This document shows positions 51,157-59,813 of a stretch of 64,000 nucleotides of DNA, piece by piece. Origin of the DNA: Bacillota bacterium (lineage in GTDB: Bacteria > Bacillota > UBA4882 > UBA8346); the NCBI GenBank assembly GCA_023435225.1, contig JAEYRX010000022.1:86743-150742 (forward strand). The letters run 5' to 3'. The position numbers and the translations under genes are program-made. The number at the start of each line of letters is the position of its first letter. Position 1 is the stretch's first letter. The notes under the pieces are model-generated. The model saw nothing but the letters and a program-made list of their open reading frames with translations, had not been told where the DNA came from and searched no databases.

Positions 51157-51736
51157 ATGGTTATAAGCAATCTATTAAATTACCCCAAACACCTCGAAAC
51201 AGTTACTAAGTGGATTTACGAAGAGTTCATTGATAAATCAGCGGTTAAATACGCAGAAATAAGGGGATTCTTCCGGAAACGCTATTATGATAAACTTCCC
51301 ATTACCTTAATAGCCCTAAAGGATGAACAATGTGTCGGAACGGTATCATTGTTTGAAGGCGACTTGGATACCAGGAGAGATTTGAAGCCCTGGTTGGCCG
51401 CTTTGTATGTTAAGGGAGTTTCATAATTACTTTTATTTAGTTTTGGATACAATATATAGTGAAAAGCCTAGATATAACTATCAATATATTGTATCCAAAT
51501 GTTAAATTTTTTAATTATGAAAATCCCTCATGTTGATAAAAGCCATCGCGGCCAAGGAATTGGGGAATAATTAATAAATTCCGCAATCACCAAGCGAAGG
51601 ATTTAGATTACAATATTCTATATTTAAGAACCGAACATGCAGCTGAGTATTATAAAAAGCGAAACTGGCGGTTATATGTAAAACCAAAGATAGTAAAGGG
51701 ATTGATACGGAAATTTATAAATTTGAAATCAATTAA
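51157..51736 (+). pseudogene. GNAT acetyltransferase, split by a hairpin element
   Basis: N-terminal 85 residues (VTKWIYEEF, RKRYYDKLPITLIALKDEQC, VGTVSLFEGDLD, KPWLAALYV) run to 51411. After the 118-bp insertion the acetyl-CoA loop continues as VDKSHRGQGIG and the tail as YLRTEHAAEYYKKRNWRLYV, but with a TAA at GE-stop and a frameshift near 51590. Removing the element and one copy of ATGTT rejoins LYV to DKSHRGQGIG perfectly. Confidence 0.85.
51412..51529. mobile_element. 118-bp hairpin MITE, AAGGGAG family, copy B
   Basis: Ends AAGGGAGTTTCATAATTA and TTAATTATGAAAATCCCTC, central stem TTTGGATACAATATAT with ATATTGTATCCAAA. Flanked by ATGTT on both sides (51407-51411, 51530-51534). It interrupts the GNAT gene. 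No coding capacity. Confidence 0.88.
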
Positions 51737-51763
51737 ATCCCTAAACATTTTTATAAAACCACC

Positions 51764-51880
51764 TTAAACTGCGCCGCCTCTTTTTAAACCTTCAATCAAT
51801 CTTTTTAACTTAATTACTTCCTCCGGAATATTATTTTGGATTTGAATCTCTATTGTTCTGGGCTTGTTAATTTTTTTCAA
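51764..51880 (-). CDS. Tiny 38-residue protein, paralogue of the next gene
   Basis: TTG start at 51880. MKKINKPRTIEIQIQNNIPE, then EVIKLKRLIEGLKRGGAV. It shares the pattern KxxKPRIxxQIxxxNIP with the 51-residue product upstream. The GGGGTG that would act as ribosome binding site lies inside a terminator-like hairpin (51887-51906), so expression may be attenuated. Unknown function. Confidence 0.35.
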   Translation of the reverse strand: MKKINKPRTIEIQIQNNIPEEVIKLKRLIEGLKRGGAV

Positions 51881-51886
51881 TCAAAA

Positions 51887-51906
51887 AACACCCCTCTCGG
51901 AGTGTT
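51887..51906 (-). terminator. Terminator-like hairpin between two small genes
   Basis: AACACTCC with GGGGTGTT on the minus strand (one mismatch), followed by TTTTTT. It contains the GGGGTG that could serve the TTG-start gene behind it. Confidence 0.55.
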
Positions 51907-51929
51907 ATTATATGTACAATAAAAGTACT

Positions 51930-52085
51930 TTATGATATTTTCCGCCTTAACATCTGTTTCCGCGACTTCTTATCATACTCGCCGTTTTCTTTAACAGATA
52001 GCAACATTTCACGAAGATCAGCCGGAATATTCTCTTCACGTAGAATTTGAACGTTAATCCGTGGTTTTTTAGTTATTTTAGTCAT
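51930..52085 (-). CDS. Small 51-residue basic protein
   Basis: ATG 52085 lies in the end of the 103-residue gene (8-base overlap). KITKKPRINVQILREENIP, then ADLREMLLSVKENGEYDKKS, very basic end RKQMLRRKIS. No family recognised. Its first half resembles the 38-residue product behind it, so the two may be paralogues. Confidence 0.55.
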   Translation of the reverse strand: MTKITKKPRINVQILREENIPADLREMLLSVKENGEYDKKSRKQMLRRKIS

Positions 52086-52389
52086 TACCGGATTCCTCCT
52101 CCGTTAATGGTCTCTTTGGAGTTTCTATTTTTTCCTCTTGAATTTGCGATAGCCAATAAGCCGTATTGACCATAGTATAATATAACATTGTAATACTTGC
52201 TATTTCGGCGACGGTAATAGAATAGCCGGCTTGTTTGGTATCAATAACAATTATAGTATCGGTATTCTCTCCGTCTAATAAAACACTTGCGTAACCGACT
52301 TTTTTATTGGGGATTGCCAAATCCCCGGAACCAGCTTGCCTATCTTTATTATACAAGTTTTTTATCATTTTTGCCAGAGGTTCGTCCAA
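52078..52389 (-). CDS. Small protein of unknown function, 103 residues
   Basis: TTG start at 52389, overlapping the gene upstream by 25 bases. Middle part is beta-like and hydrophobic (KKVGYASVLLDGENTDTIIV, ITVAEIASITMLYYTMVN); the tail is acidic (TPKRPLTEEESGND). No signal peptide. No family recognised. Part of a tight four-gene unit. Confidence 0.55.
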   Translation of the reverse strand: MDEPLAKMIKNLYNKDRQAGSGDLAIPNKKVGYASVLLDGENTDTIIVIDTKQAGYSITVAEIASITMLYYTMVNTAYWLSQIQEEKIETPKRPLTEEESGND

Positions 52390-52595
52390 CTTTTGAAAAC
52401 CTTCTTCAGTACCTGGAATAACGTAATATTGACTTTAGAGTCATAATACACCTCTCCAAGTTTAGCTCTGATTTTATCTCTTATCTCTTCCATTACATCT
52501 TCACTTTCAATTAAATCCGCTTCAAAATTCTCTTTAGCCAAAAGCTGAATGCGCCGCCCTGAATAACGGAAAACATGTTTTTTGCGAAACACCAT
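52365..52595 (-). CDS. Small protein of unknown function, 76 residues
   Basis: ATG 52595 with no ribosome binding site; the sequence directly before it is the remnant of a Gfo/Idh/MocA gene, so this gene may have lost its true start. Charged and helical (ENFEADLIESEDVMEEIRDK, SKVNITLFQVLKKVFKSWTN). First gene of the four-gene unit. Confidence 0.5.
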   Translation of the reverse strand: MVFRKKHVFRYSGRRIQLLAKENFEADLIESEDVMEEIRDKIRAKLGEVYYDSKVNITLFQVLKKVFKSWTNLWQK

Positions 52596-53391
52596 TAGCT
52601 TACAATATTGATGAAGCCGAACAAATGCTGAAGGCCGCCAGTCAAACGATCGGCTATTACTGGTGGCCCTTTTCGATAGATTCCAAAGTCAATACAAGTA
52701 TGTTTATGAATATATCAAATCCGGAAAACCGGGACAGCCGAAAGCGGTTTTTGCCAACCGGCTTTCCCAACCCTATTGGTCAAGTAACGATATGATTGTT
52801 AATTTAATGATCCATGATATTGATTATCTGTATTGGATGCTTGGAAAACCCAACTCCGTCATCAGTTTAGGAACTCAAACTCCGGCTGGAGCCAATGAGC
52901 ATATCAATATTCTATTAGAATATGAAAATACCTCTGTTATGCTTGAAGGCAGTACAGTAATGCCGAAAAGTTTCCCCTTCAGTACATGTATAAGGATTGT
53001 CTGTGAAAATGAAGCTATCGAATTAAAATGGTACTGGGGTCCAAACGGACCGGTAAATGATTTAACTCTATACCCAAATGACGGTGAACCGGAAAAAATT
53101 GTTATACCTGACTATGATCCTTATCAAGCAGAATGCCGTTACATGATAGACTGTATTAATAGGAAAGCGGATCCAAAGTTATTAGGAATTGAAACCGCTT
53201 ATAATATTAATTTATATCTTAAAAATACCACTCTTTCGGAAACCAGCGCAGAAATTCAATATACTTTTGAGATACCTCCATCCCGCTTAACGCCGGATAA
53301 AAGAGGATTAACAGCCCTAAACCGACTGCTAGTATTCCATAGACTATCTTCCGTCCTTGCACACTATGTCTCCAGCAGTTCTCCAGCATAA
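52595..53391 (+). pseudogene. Gfo/Idh/MocA oxidoreductase, both ends lost
   Basis: The first frame reads AYNIDEAEQMLKAASQTI, then shifts near 52650 to LVALFDRFQSQYKYVYEYIK, SGKPGQPKAVFANRL, NLMIHDIDYLYWMLGKP and DPYQAECRYMIDCINRKADP. These are the later part of the Gfo/Idh/MocA fold (iHDiDy motif). The NAD-binding N-terminal 100 residues are missing, and from about 53220 the frame only runs over the antisense of the glycosyltransferase gene. Confidence 0.75.
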
Positions 53392-56300
53392 AGGCGATAA
53401 AAACATAAAGCAAAGGCAGCATCGTATAATAATGATAAATAAAAGTAACCCGGTTCACCAATACCCAAGGCAAATACGAGGCTAAAAAACAAATAAACCC
53501 AAAATGCATTATCGATAACCGGCGTGCTCTTAGTAACTGATATCCGATAACCAATAGCGCAACTAACCCCAACCACCAAATCAAGGGATTACCCATGGTA
53601 ACAATAGTAGCCTTATCTGCCGCCGCAACTTCAGGACCGGAATAAAGCCAAAGCGGCTTAAAGTTAAACGGCCAGCACCACCAAGGTGATGAAAACGGAT
53701 GAGTAGCTGTTAAATTGGAATGATAACTATACATCCATTTTTGGTTATTAATAACTGCCCCCACTCCCCGGGCTGAAAAAATCTCCTGCACCCCGCTACT
53801 CTTTAAAAACGGAATATAACTTAAATAATAAATTAACGGAGTGACCAGGAATAACAGAACTAATATCGTAATAACCGTCGGGAGAATGTTTTTATGCCAA
53901 AATAGTTGGTTCAAACCGGCCAATCCCTTTGGTTGGCTCTCCTCGTATCCAGCTGTCGCTTGCCGGAAATTAACTGTTGCTGCTTTTCCTATTTTTAACT
54001 TTGACTTCTCCCTTAAAAAAATTACTAATTGTCTGAGTTTAATGATGAAAATGATAAATAAAACTCCGGCCAAAGCATAGATAGCAGTCCATTTGGCACT
54101 TACCGCCAAAGCGAAAGAGATGAATATTAATGATAAAGTCTGCCGGGAACTTCCCGGATTAGCCCGGGACTCCTGTTCCCGGATATATTTGAAAGTAAAC
54201 AGGAGTATTAGGTTAATCGTTAAAACCGAAAAAGTATCTATTGTCGAATACCGGCTTTGAACAAAGGGCATAAAGTCCAACATCCCCAAAATCATCACCG
54301 AGTAAGCCCCAAATCGGCTCCCCAAAATTTGGCGGCCCAACAAAAACAGTAAGATCATCAGCAAAATTCCGGCTATGGCATGCATAGAGCGCATCCCGAA
54401 TGGGTTCATACCGAACAACCTAATACCCAAACTTAATAAAGCCTTCCCCAGCGGCGGATGGGTAGTCTCGTAAACCGGTAAGCCCTTAACAAATTCATAA
54501 GCGGTCCGTCCATGGTAAATCTCATCAAAGTAAGTGCTAGTCAAATAAGAAGGCTTAGCTGTCATTAAACCTTGTTCGTCAAATAACTGTGTCTCAGCAG
54601 CCGGAACCTCCCGGTTGTTATCTAAAAAATGGACCGATTTAACCGGAACTAACCGTCCGGACGAATCCAGGAAGGCTATTTCGTTAATTCTCCCAGTCGT
54701 CGGCTGCGGCGATAGTTTTAAATTGGCAGCCTTAAATAAATTTAAAGGTATCCGTTTCAATACATAAAAGTCGTTAAGTTTTGCTGTAGCGACAGGTTGC
54801 CAATCAGTACCGTTGGATTGGCCAACCTCTAGCGCTCCCGAACCTTCACAGTCGTATATTACCATCGTTTTGGGGACAACTCCGGCGGCAAAACTTATTT
54901 CGATTCCCTTCGGCGAATTATCTAGGTATAATCCGGTCTGCGGCATCCTCCCGGAACCGAGTCTGAAAAAGATAAAGCCGGTGTAGACTAAAACTAATAG
55001 TCCCAACAACAGATAATCGGCTTTTTTTAGCTGAAAAGGTTTTTCTTTAAATTTCTCTGATAAACTTTGTACCATCATACAATGATACCTTGAGATAAAC
55101 TCTTTAATCTTTCTTCCGGTTCTCCCCGATTGCATCTGGAAAATAGCAATCAACGCTATAAAAAGGCCGGTATTTATCATCGATAAAATAAGTAATGCTT
55201 CATTAAAGATATTATCGGTTAATAGATTTTGAAATTTCAAAACTACTAGTTGTAGATTTAACAAACCGGTCAAACTCAAAAGTACCGCAATTAAATAAAG
55301 CTTACGGTCTTTATAATATCCAATTGCCGTCAGGAGAAAGGCAAACGCCGGGAATAAATACCGTTCATGCATCCGGGGAAAGAATAGGAAAAAAGCAAAA
55401 GCCACAATTGCCATAGTTAGCGCCAAAGCGTCATTGGTTCTTTTACGATGGTAGTAATAACAACTCCAGGCAGTAGTAGTTAAAAATATGAATATTCCCA
55501 AGTAATAATAGCTAACTGGCCCGAAGATCAAGTTATTGTCTTTGATGGCATGACCGCCGAGTAAAGTTAAAAAGTTAGCGGCGTAGAAAGAAGCGTAAGG
55601 ATATAGATTGGCTTGACTCCGGTAAAAGTCAAAGATCCAGGTGAGGGGTTTACCCATATTGAAAGGTAAAATGATAATAACTCCGGCAATAAGAGCAACC
55701 AGGATAGTCCGGAGTATTCGCCGCCAATCGTATTTCTGAAACAGATAAAAAAGCAGTAATGGAATAAAGGCAATAGTCTGGGCCTTGGTTAAGAATGACG
55801 CCGTCACTAAAACTGCTGCAAATTCCGGTTGTTTTCTAACTGCCGCCAGATAAAAGGTTAAGAGCATCATAAAAGCATAACAACTGTCCATCTGCCCCCA
55901 ATAGGCCGAATTATAAATAACCACTGGGAGCATCATATAAACCCCGGATAATAATAAAGATACCAGGGGATTCTTTTTCCTAATCAAGGTTAATATCAAC
56001 CAAGCTGTTGCGATATCACAGATTAGCGAAGGCAGCTTTATTAAAAAAGTGAACCAGTAATGGTTGCCGGTTAATGAAAAACTTTTGGAGATCCAGCCGA
56101 CTATTCCCAGAATATACACTGCAAAAGGTGGATAATCACAGAAATAATCCGGTGCGTAAAAGTTGGCCGGACCGGAGGCGATAATTCGTAATGCCCAGGC
56201 TTTAAAATCATTGACATCAATTGCAAAAGGAGTCCCCTCAATTAATGGAATCCGGACCAATACGGCGATAATTGCCAATCCAAAAAAGTAAATAGGTAAT

Positions 56301-57046
56301 CTTGTTTCAATTTCCTTTGTCGATCCCGCCAAAACTTCAAAACGGCCGAGTTTTAACCGGAGTCCATATAATAACAACAAATAGAAGAACAAAATCAGCG
56401 CCGGATAACTGAAAAGATTGGACATTAATTTGGATAACGGATTTGATGATACTGGCTTATCAATATTACCAGGCTGTTTGGTATCTAAGGTTTGGTAGAC
56501 TACTTTTTGATCTTTGACTTCTTCCAATAGCAAATCATCAAAAAAAGCGGCGCCACTGGCAGTATTGCTATAATGTCCAAGTCTGGCCGCCAGAATAACT
56601 TGCGTTTGGTTCGTGGTTTTAAATAAAACTTCGATCGGTTGCCAATCATGACTCCCACTAACACCGGTAGAGTGAACAAAGCCCCCCATAACCGATAGAT
56701 TAGCCCCTATATTACCGCCACTGACGTTTTTTGTCGCCACCCAGCCGGAAAAACGATACAGTTTATTTGGTTTTACCTTAACTGTTTGTATTACCCGGAT
56801 ATCATTAGCTATATCGGATTTTAACAATACGGCATATTTACCGTGACGGGCCTTTTCACTGGTTATCCCGATTTTGGAGTCCGCCTGCCAATAGTCTTTG
56901 GTCCAATACTGGGGAATATTATTAAGCCGGTCTTCCTGTTCAAAGTCACTATTTTTTAATAAATTAATGTTTTGAGCGTTAGCCGGGGAATTACTACTTA
57001 AATAAAATACTAGCAAAGAGAGGGCCAAAACAATTTTGATAATCAA
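53219..57046 (-). CDS. Giant membrane glycosyltransferase: CBM-like domain plus two GT-C units
   Basis: 1275 residues. After a signal peptide comes a galactose-binding-like domain (NLLKNSDFEQ, WQPIEVLFKTTNQTQV, FFDDLLLEEV; about residues 25-190). A first polytopic unit follows (about 205-660; NDFKAWALRI, FCDYPPFAVYILG). The second unit from about 700 is of the protein O-mannosyltransferase type (TYFDEIYHGRTAYEF, YETTHPPLGKAL, RSMHAIAGIL, SAKWTAIYALAG). Each unit should use a lipid-phosphate sugar and act outside the membrane. A CTG at 57064 with AAAGGAG upstream would give a better signal peptide start (MKKNIH). Confidence 0.82.
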   Translation of the reverse strand: MIIKIVLALSLLVFYLSSNSPANAQNINLLKNSDFEQEDRLNNIPQYWTKDYWQADSKIGITSEKARHGKYAVLLKSDIANDIRVIQTVKVKPNKLYRFSGWVATKNVSGGNIGANLSVMGGFVHSTGVSGSHDWQPIEVLFKTTNQTQVILAARLGHYSNTASGAAFFDDLLLEEVKDQKVVYQTLDTKQPGNIDKPVSSNPLSKLMSNLFSYPALILFFYLLLLYGLRLKLGRFEVLAGSTKEIETRLPIYFFGLAIIAVLVRIPLIEGTPFAIDVNDFKAWALRIIASGPANFYAPDYFCDYPPFAVYILGIVGWISKSFSLTGNHYWFTFLIKLPSLICDIATAWLILTLIRKKNPLVSLLLSGVYMMLPVVIYNSAYWGQMDSCYAFMMLLTFYLAAVRKQPEFAAVLVTASFLTKAQTIAFIPLLLFYLFQKYDWRRILRTILVALIAGVIIILPFNMGKPLTWIFDFYRSQANLYPYASFYAANFLTLLGGHAIKDNNLIFGPVSYYYLGIFIFLTTTAWSCYYYHRKRTNDALALTMAIVAFAFFLFFPRMHERYLFPAFAFLLTAIGYYKDRKLYLIAVLLSLTGLLNLQLVVLKFQNLLTDNIFNEALLILSMINTGLFIALIAIFQMQSGRTGRKIKEFISRYHCMMVQSLSEKFKEKPFQLKKADYLLLGLLVLVYTGFIFFRLGSGRMPQTGLYLDNSPKGIEISFAAGVVPKTMVIYDCEGSGALEVGQSNGTDWQPVATAKLNDFYVLKRIPLNLFKAANLKLSPQPTTGRINEIAFLDSSGRLVPVKSVHFLDNNREVPAAETQLFDEQGLMTAKPSYLTSTYFDEIYHGRTAYEFVKGLPVYETTHPPLGKALLSLGIRLFGMNPFGMRSMHAIAGILLMILLFLLGRQILGSRFGAYSVMILGMLDFMPFVQSRYSTIDTFSVLTINLILLFTFKYIREQESRANPGSSRQTLSLIFISFALAVSAKWTAIYALAGVLFIIFIIKLRQLVIFLREKSKLKIGKAATVNFRQATAGYEESQPKGLAGLNQLFWHKNILPTVITILVLLFLVTPLIYYLSYIPFLKSSGVQEIFSARGVGAVINNQKWMYSYHSNLTATHPFSSPWWCWPFNFKPLWLYSGPEVAAADKATIVTMGNPLIWWLGLVALLVIGYQLLRARRLSIMHFGFICFLASYLPWVLVNRVTFIYHYYTMLPLLYVFIAFMLENCWRHSVQGRKIVYGILAVGLGLLILFYPALSGMEVSQKYIEFLRWFPKEWYF

Positions 57047-57147
57047 ATGAATATTTTTTTTCAGAGTTATTCACTCCTTTGCCTCTACAACCTATCCGCG
57101 TATTTTATAAAACGATGACCACTGGGGATTCTTTAGTTGTAGGTTTT

Positions 57148-58461
57148 TCACATTACATAATTGCCGCTGATAAATGCTAATGAATAAAACCCTAATAGTA
57201 ATATTAATAAAAACGACAACAAATAATCAATTACTTTATTACGCGCTATTAAAGCGATCGAAATGTAGATGGGAAATAAACTCATAATATATCTGGGACC
57301 GCTAAGTAACCAAGTTAAGGAAACACAAATAAGCAGATAGAGAAACATATATACAATATAAGATATCGGTATTTTTTTAAATGAATAAAATATTAATCCG
57401 AGAGCGCTAAAAATTGTTACTAGTTGAGGTATCCACAAACTGATTCGCTCAGCCGGTTTCCAGGTCATAGCGTTTTCAAAATAATTAATTAAGTTCCGGC
57501 CAAAAAAGTCTATCTGATTATGCCAATGTTCACTTTCATAATAAATGAATTTAAACCAATCACCGGTTACGGCTTTATTAATATAAAGATAAACCAAGAA
57601 CCCCATTGGTATTAAAAACAATGCCCATCCACCGTTAATAAAGTCGGATTTAAGCTTTGAAAAATGATAGTTTCCAATCTTCAAAACCTGATTGGCGCAT
57701 AAATATTCAATCAAAGCAGGAATAATCAATAGAATACCAAAATTACGGGTGAAAGAAGCCAGGCAGCCTACTATTCCGGCGATTATCCATTTTCGTTTTC
57801 GGAAATAATAGAAGCAGGCAATGGATAAAGCTAAAAACAGTGAATCAGTAAAAACAATCCCCAAAAAGAACGAAACCGGAAATATCAATAGATACTTTAA
57901 TGCATTATCGGCAATTTCCGGAGTAAATTCAAATTCCACCAACTTATAAAGATAGAAACAAGCAATAATCAGGCATATGTGGGAAACAAGCACTCCGGAG
58001 AGGAAATAATTGCCTATCAGAAAATTGGCTACTTTAATTAGAATTGGATATAAAGGATAAAAGACAATGTTATACCTTGCCTCCCCAATATTGGAATACC
58101 AGTTTTGGGCGATATCCAGGTAATGTAGGGAATCCCACCGATACCAAAGCGATTGGAAAGAATTTACTATCCCATTGGCCTCATTACGCAGCAACATAAC
58201 TTCAAAGTAGCCAAGTAAAAAAATGAATAACCTCGAAATAAGAACTACGATGATGATTTTAGCCAAAAGTCGTAAATTTTCATTGTCTTGCAGCTTTTTG
58301 CGCCAAGTTTCAATGAAAGATAATACTGGAATTATCATAATACCCTTTTTGAAATTAGTTTTTATCAACCCGGTATCCTTTAATACAAAGTAAATAATAT
58401 AAAATAAGGGCAATATAAAAATAATACCAATTAGCAATGTTAGGAGTGATATTATATTCAT
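57148..58461 (-). CDS. Membrane mannosyltransferase, PIG-V-like
   Basis: 437 residues with about ten membrane segments. WYRWDSLHYLDIAQNWYSN with the acidic WDSLHY, then IVFYPLYPILIK and WLLSGPRYIMSLFPIY, are the usual motifs of the PIG-V/GPI-mannosyltransferase II family (GT-C fold). Probably uses a polyprenyl-phosphate sugar. Upstream neighbour of the giant glycosyltransferase and likely in the same glycosylation route. Confidence 0.78.
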   Translation of the reverse strand: MNIISLLTLLIGIIFILPLFYIIYFVLKDTGLIKTNFKKGIMIIPVLSFIETWRKKLQDNENLRLLAKIIIVVLISRLFIFLLGYFEVMLLRNEANGIVNSFQSLWYRWDSLHYLDIAQNWYSNIGEARYNIVFYPLYPILIKVANFLIGNYFLSGVLVSHICLIIACFYLYKLVEFEFTPEIADNALKYLLIFPVSFFLGIVFTDSLFLALSIACFYYFRKRKWIIAGIVGCLASFTRNFGILLIIPALIEYLCANQVLKIGNYHFSKLKSDFINGGWALFLIPMGFLVYLYINKAVTGDWFKFIYYESEHWHNQIDFFGRNLINYFENAMTWKPAERISLWIPQLVTIFSALGLIFYSFKKIPISYIVYMFLYLLICVSLTWLLSGPRYIMSLFPIYISIALIARNKVIDYLLSFLLILLLGFYSLAFISGNYVM

Positions 58462-58915
58462 TTAAAAGAGCTCCTTATTAATGGTACATAATTTCAACTC
58501 ACATATTTTTAAACTTTAAAAGATTTTTAGCCCGCTCCGATATGGCAAAGATATAAATATCTCCTTGATGAAATGCAACGGCATTCCGGCTCTAACTCCT
58601 TTCGGAGTTAAGGCTTTGTTAATCATTGATTTAATATGGTTTCAGAAAATAATGGGCATTAACATTTTTTTCGGGAACCATACGTTACAAATAATGTCGT
58701 TCCATATAGTTACTTTTTAATATTATCGCAATCTCTAATAAAATAAAAGAATAAATATTCATAATAATATGCGAACCATTTTTTGTTTTGTTTTAAACTT
58801 TATAACTATGAAATCATCTTAACCATTAAAGGAAATTGAAAACTTTTGAAGAAATATTCGGCATCATTTTTAGTAAAATTCGCTGCCTGGGAATGACTTA
58901 TTTTAGGAGGAAGCT
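58462..58915. other. 454-base divergent gap
   Basis: Between the divergent PIG-V-like and PhzF genes. One hairpin (TAACTCC at 58593-58599 with GGAGTTA at 58604-58610) and AT-rich sequence. Promoters for both genes should lie here; I see no confident -35/-10 pair. Confidence 0.35.
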
Positions 58916-58918
58916 TTG

Positions 58919-59770
58919 GTGCAATACTTTCATGTTGATGTCTTTTCTTCGCAACCGTTAAGTGGGAACGGGCTTACCGTCGTCTTTCCTGATAAAGAGT
59001 TATCGGACCAGAGTTTACTGGAAATAACCCGGGAATTTAAACAATTTGAAACTATTTTTATTTACCCGAAAACAGCCGATGATAGCTTCCCGGTTCGCAT
59101 TTTTACGGTTGACGAAGAATTGGGTTTTGCCGGACATCCGGTTCTCGGAGCAGGTGCGGTAATACATCAACTGTTCTATTCCAACCATTCCATAGCGGAG
59201 ATTACTATAAATTTATCAGGTAGAAAAGTAATAATAAAATCGGAACTATCAGGAAAAGTTTATGATATAACCATGAATCAAGGCCAACCGGAATTTATGA
59301 GCCGAATTACTCCTTTCGAATTCAAAACTATCTCCGGTGCTTTAAACCTGGAGGAATCCGATCTCTACCCTGATTACCCGCTTGAAGTCATCTCAACCGG
59401 TCTGCCATATTTATTGGTTCCAGTTAAAAACGCACTTCCAAAAGCTAAAATTACCCACCCTGATTTTGAATCCTTATTAGCCGGTTATGGAGCTAAGTTT
59501 GTCTATGTTTTTGATCCGGAAACTATTGAATGTCGTACTTGGGACAACCGGGGAGACGTAGAAGATATAGCTACCGGCAGTGCAGCCGGGCCTTTATGCG
59601 CTTACTTAGTAAAGAACGGATTTAAACAGAAAGATAATCTAATTTCAATCTCCCAAGGAAGATTTGTAAACCGTCCCAGTATTATTTATGGCTGGGTTTC
59701 CCAAACCAACAATGAAGTCTTTATCCGTGGTAGGGTCTCTTTTTTTGGAATAGGAGAGTTATTTATTTAA
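58919..59770 (+). CDS. PhzF-family isomerase/epimerase
   Basis: About 283 residues, diaminopimelate-epimerase fold. FHVDVFSSQPLSGNGLTVVF and FETIFIYP at the start with the conserved Glu of the FET motif, GFAGHPVLGAG, and ATGSAAGPLCAYL near the end. The substrate in such orphan genes is unknown. GTG 58919 is 8 bases from AGGAGG; TTG 58916 is closer and less likely. Confidence 0.88.
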   Translation: MQYFHVDVFSSQPLSGNGLTVVFPDKELSDQSLLEITREFKQFETIFIYPKTADDSFPVRIFTVDEELGFAGHPVLGAGAVIHQLFYSNHSIAEITINLSGRKVIIKSELSGKVYDITMNQGQPEFMSRITPFEFKTISGALNLEESDLYPDYPLEVISTGLPYLLVPVKNALPKAKITHPDFESLLAGYGAKFVYVFDPETIECRTWDNRGDVEDIATGSAAGPLCAYLVKNGFKQKDNLISISQGRFVNRPSIIYGWVSQTNNEVFIRGRVSFFGIGELFI

Positions 59771-59813
59771 CATACATCCGGCATGTAGCACAATAAGAAT
59801 CAATTAAATTCGA

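Noticed and set aside
53220..53391. C-terminal part of the Gfo/Idh/MocA frame
   Set aside because: It has no similarity to the family and is the antisense of the last part of the glycosyltransferase gene.
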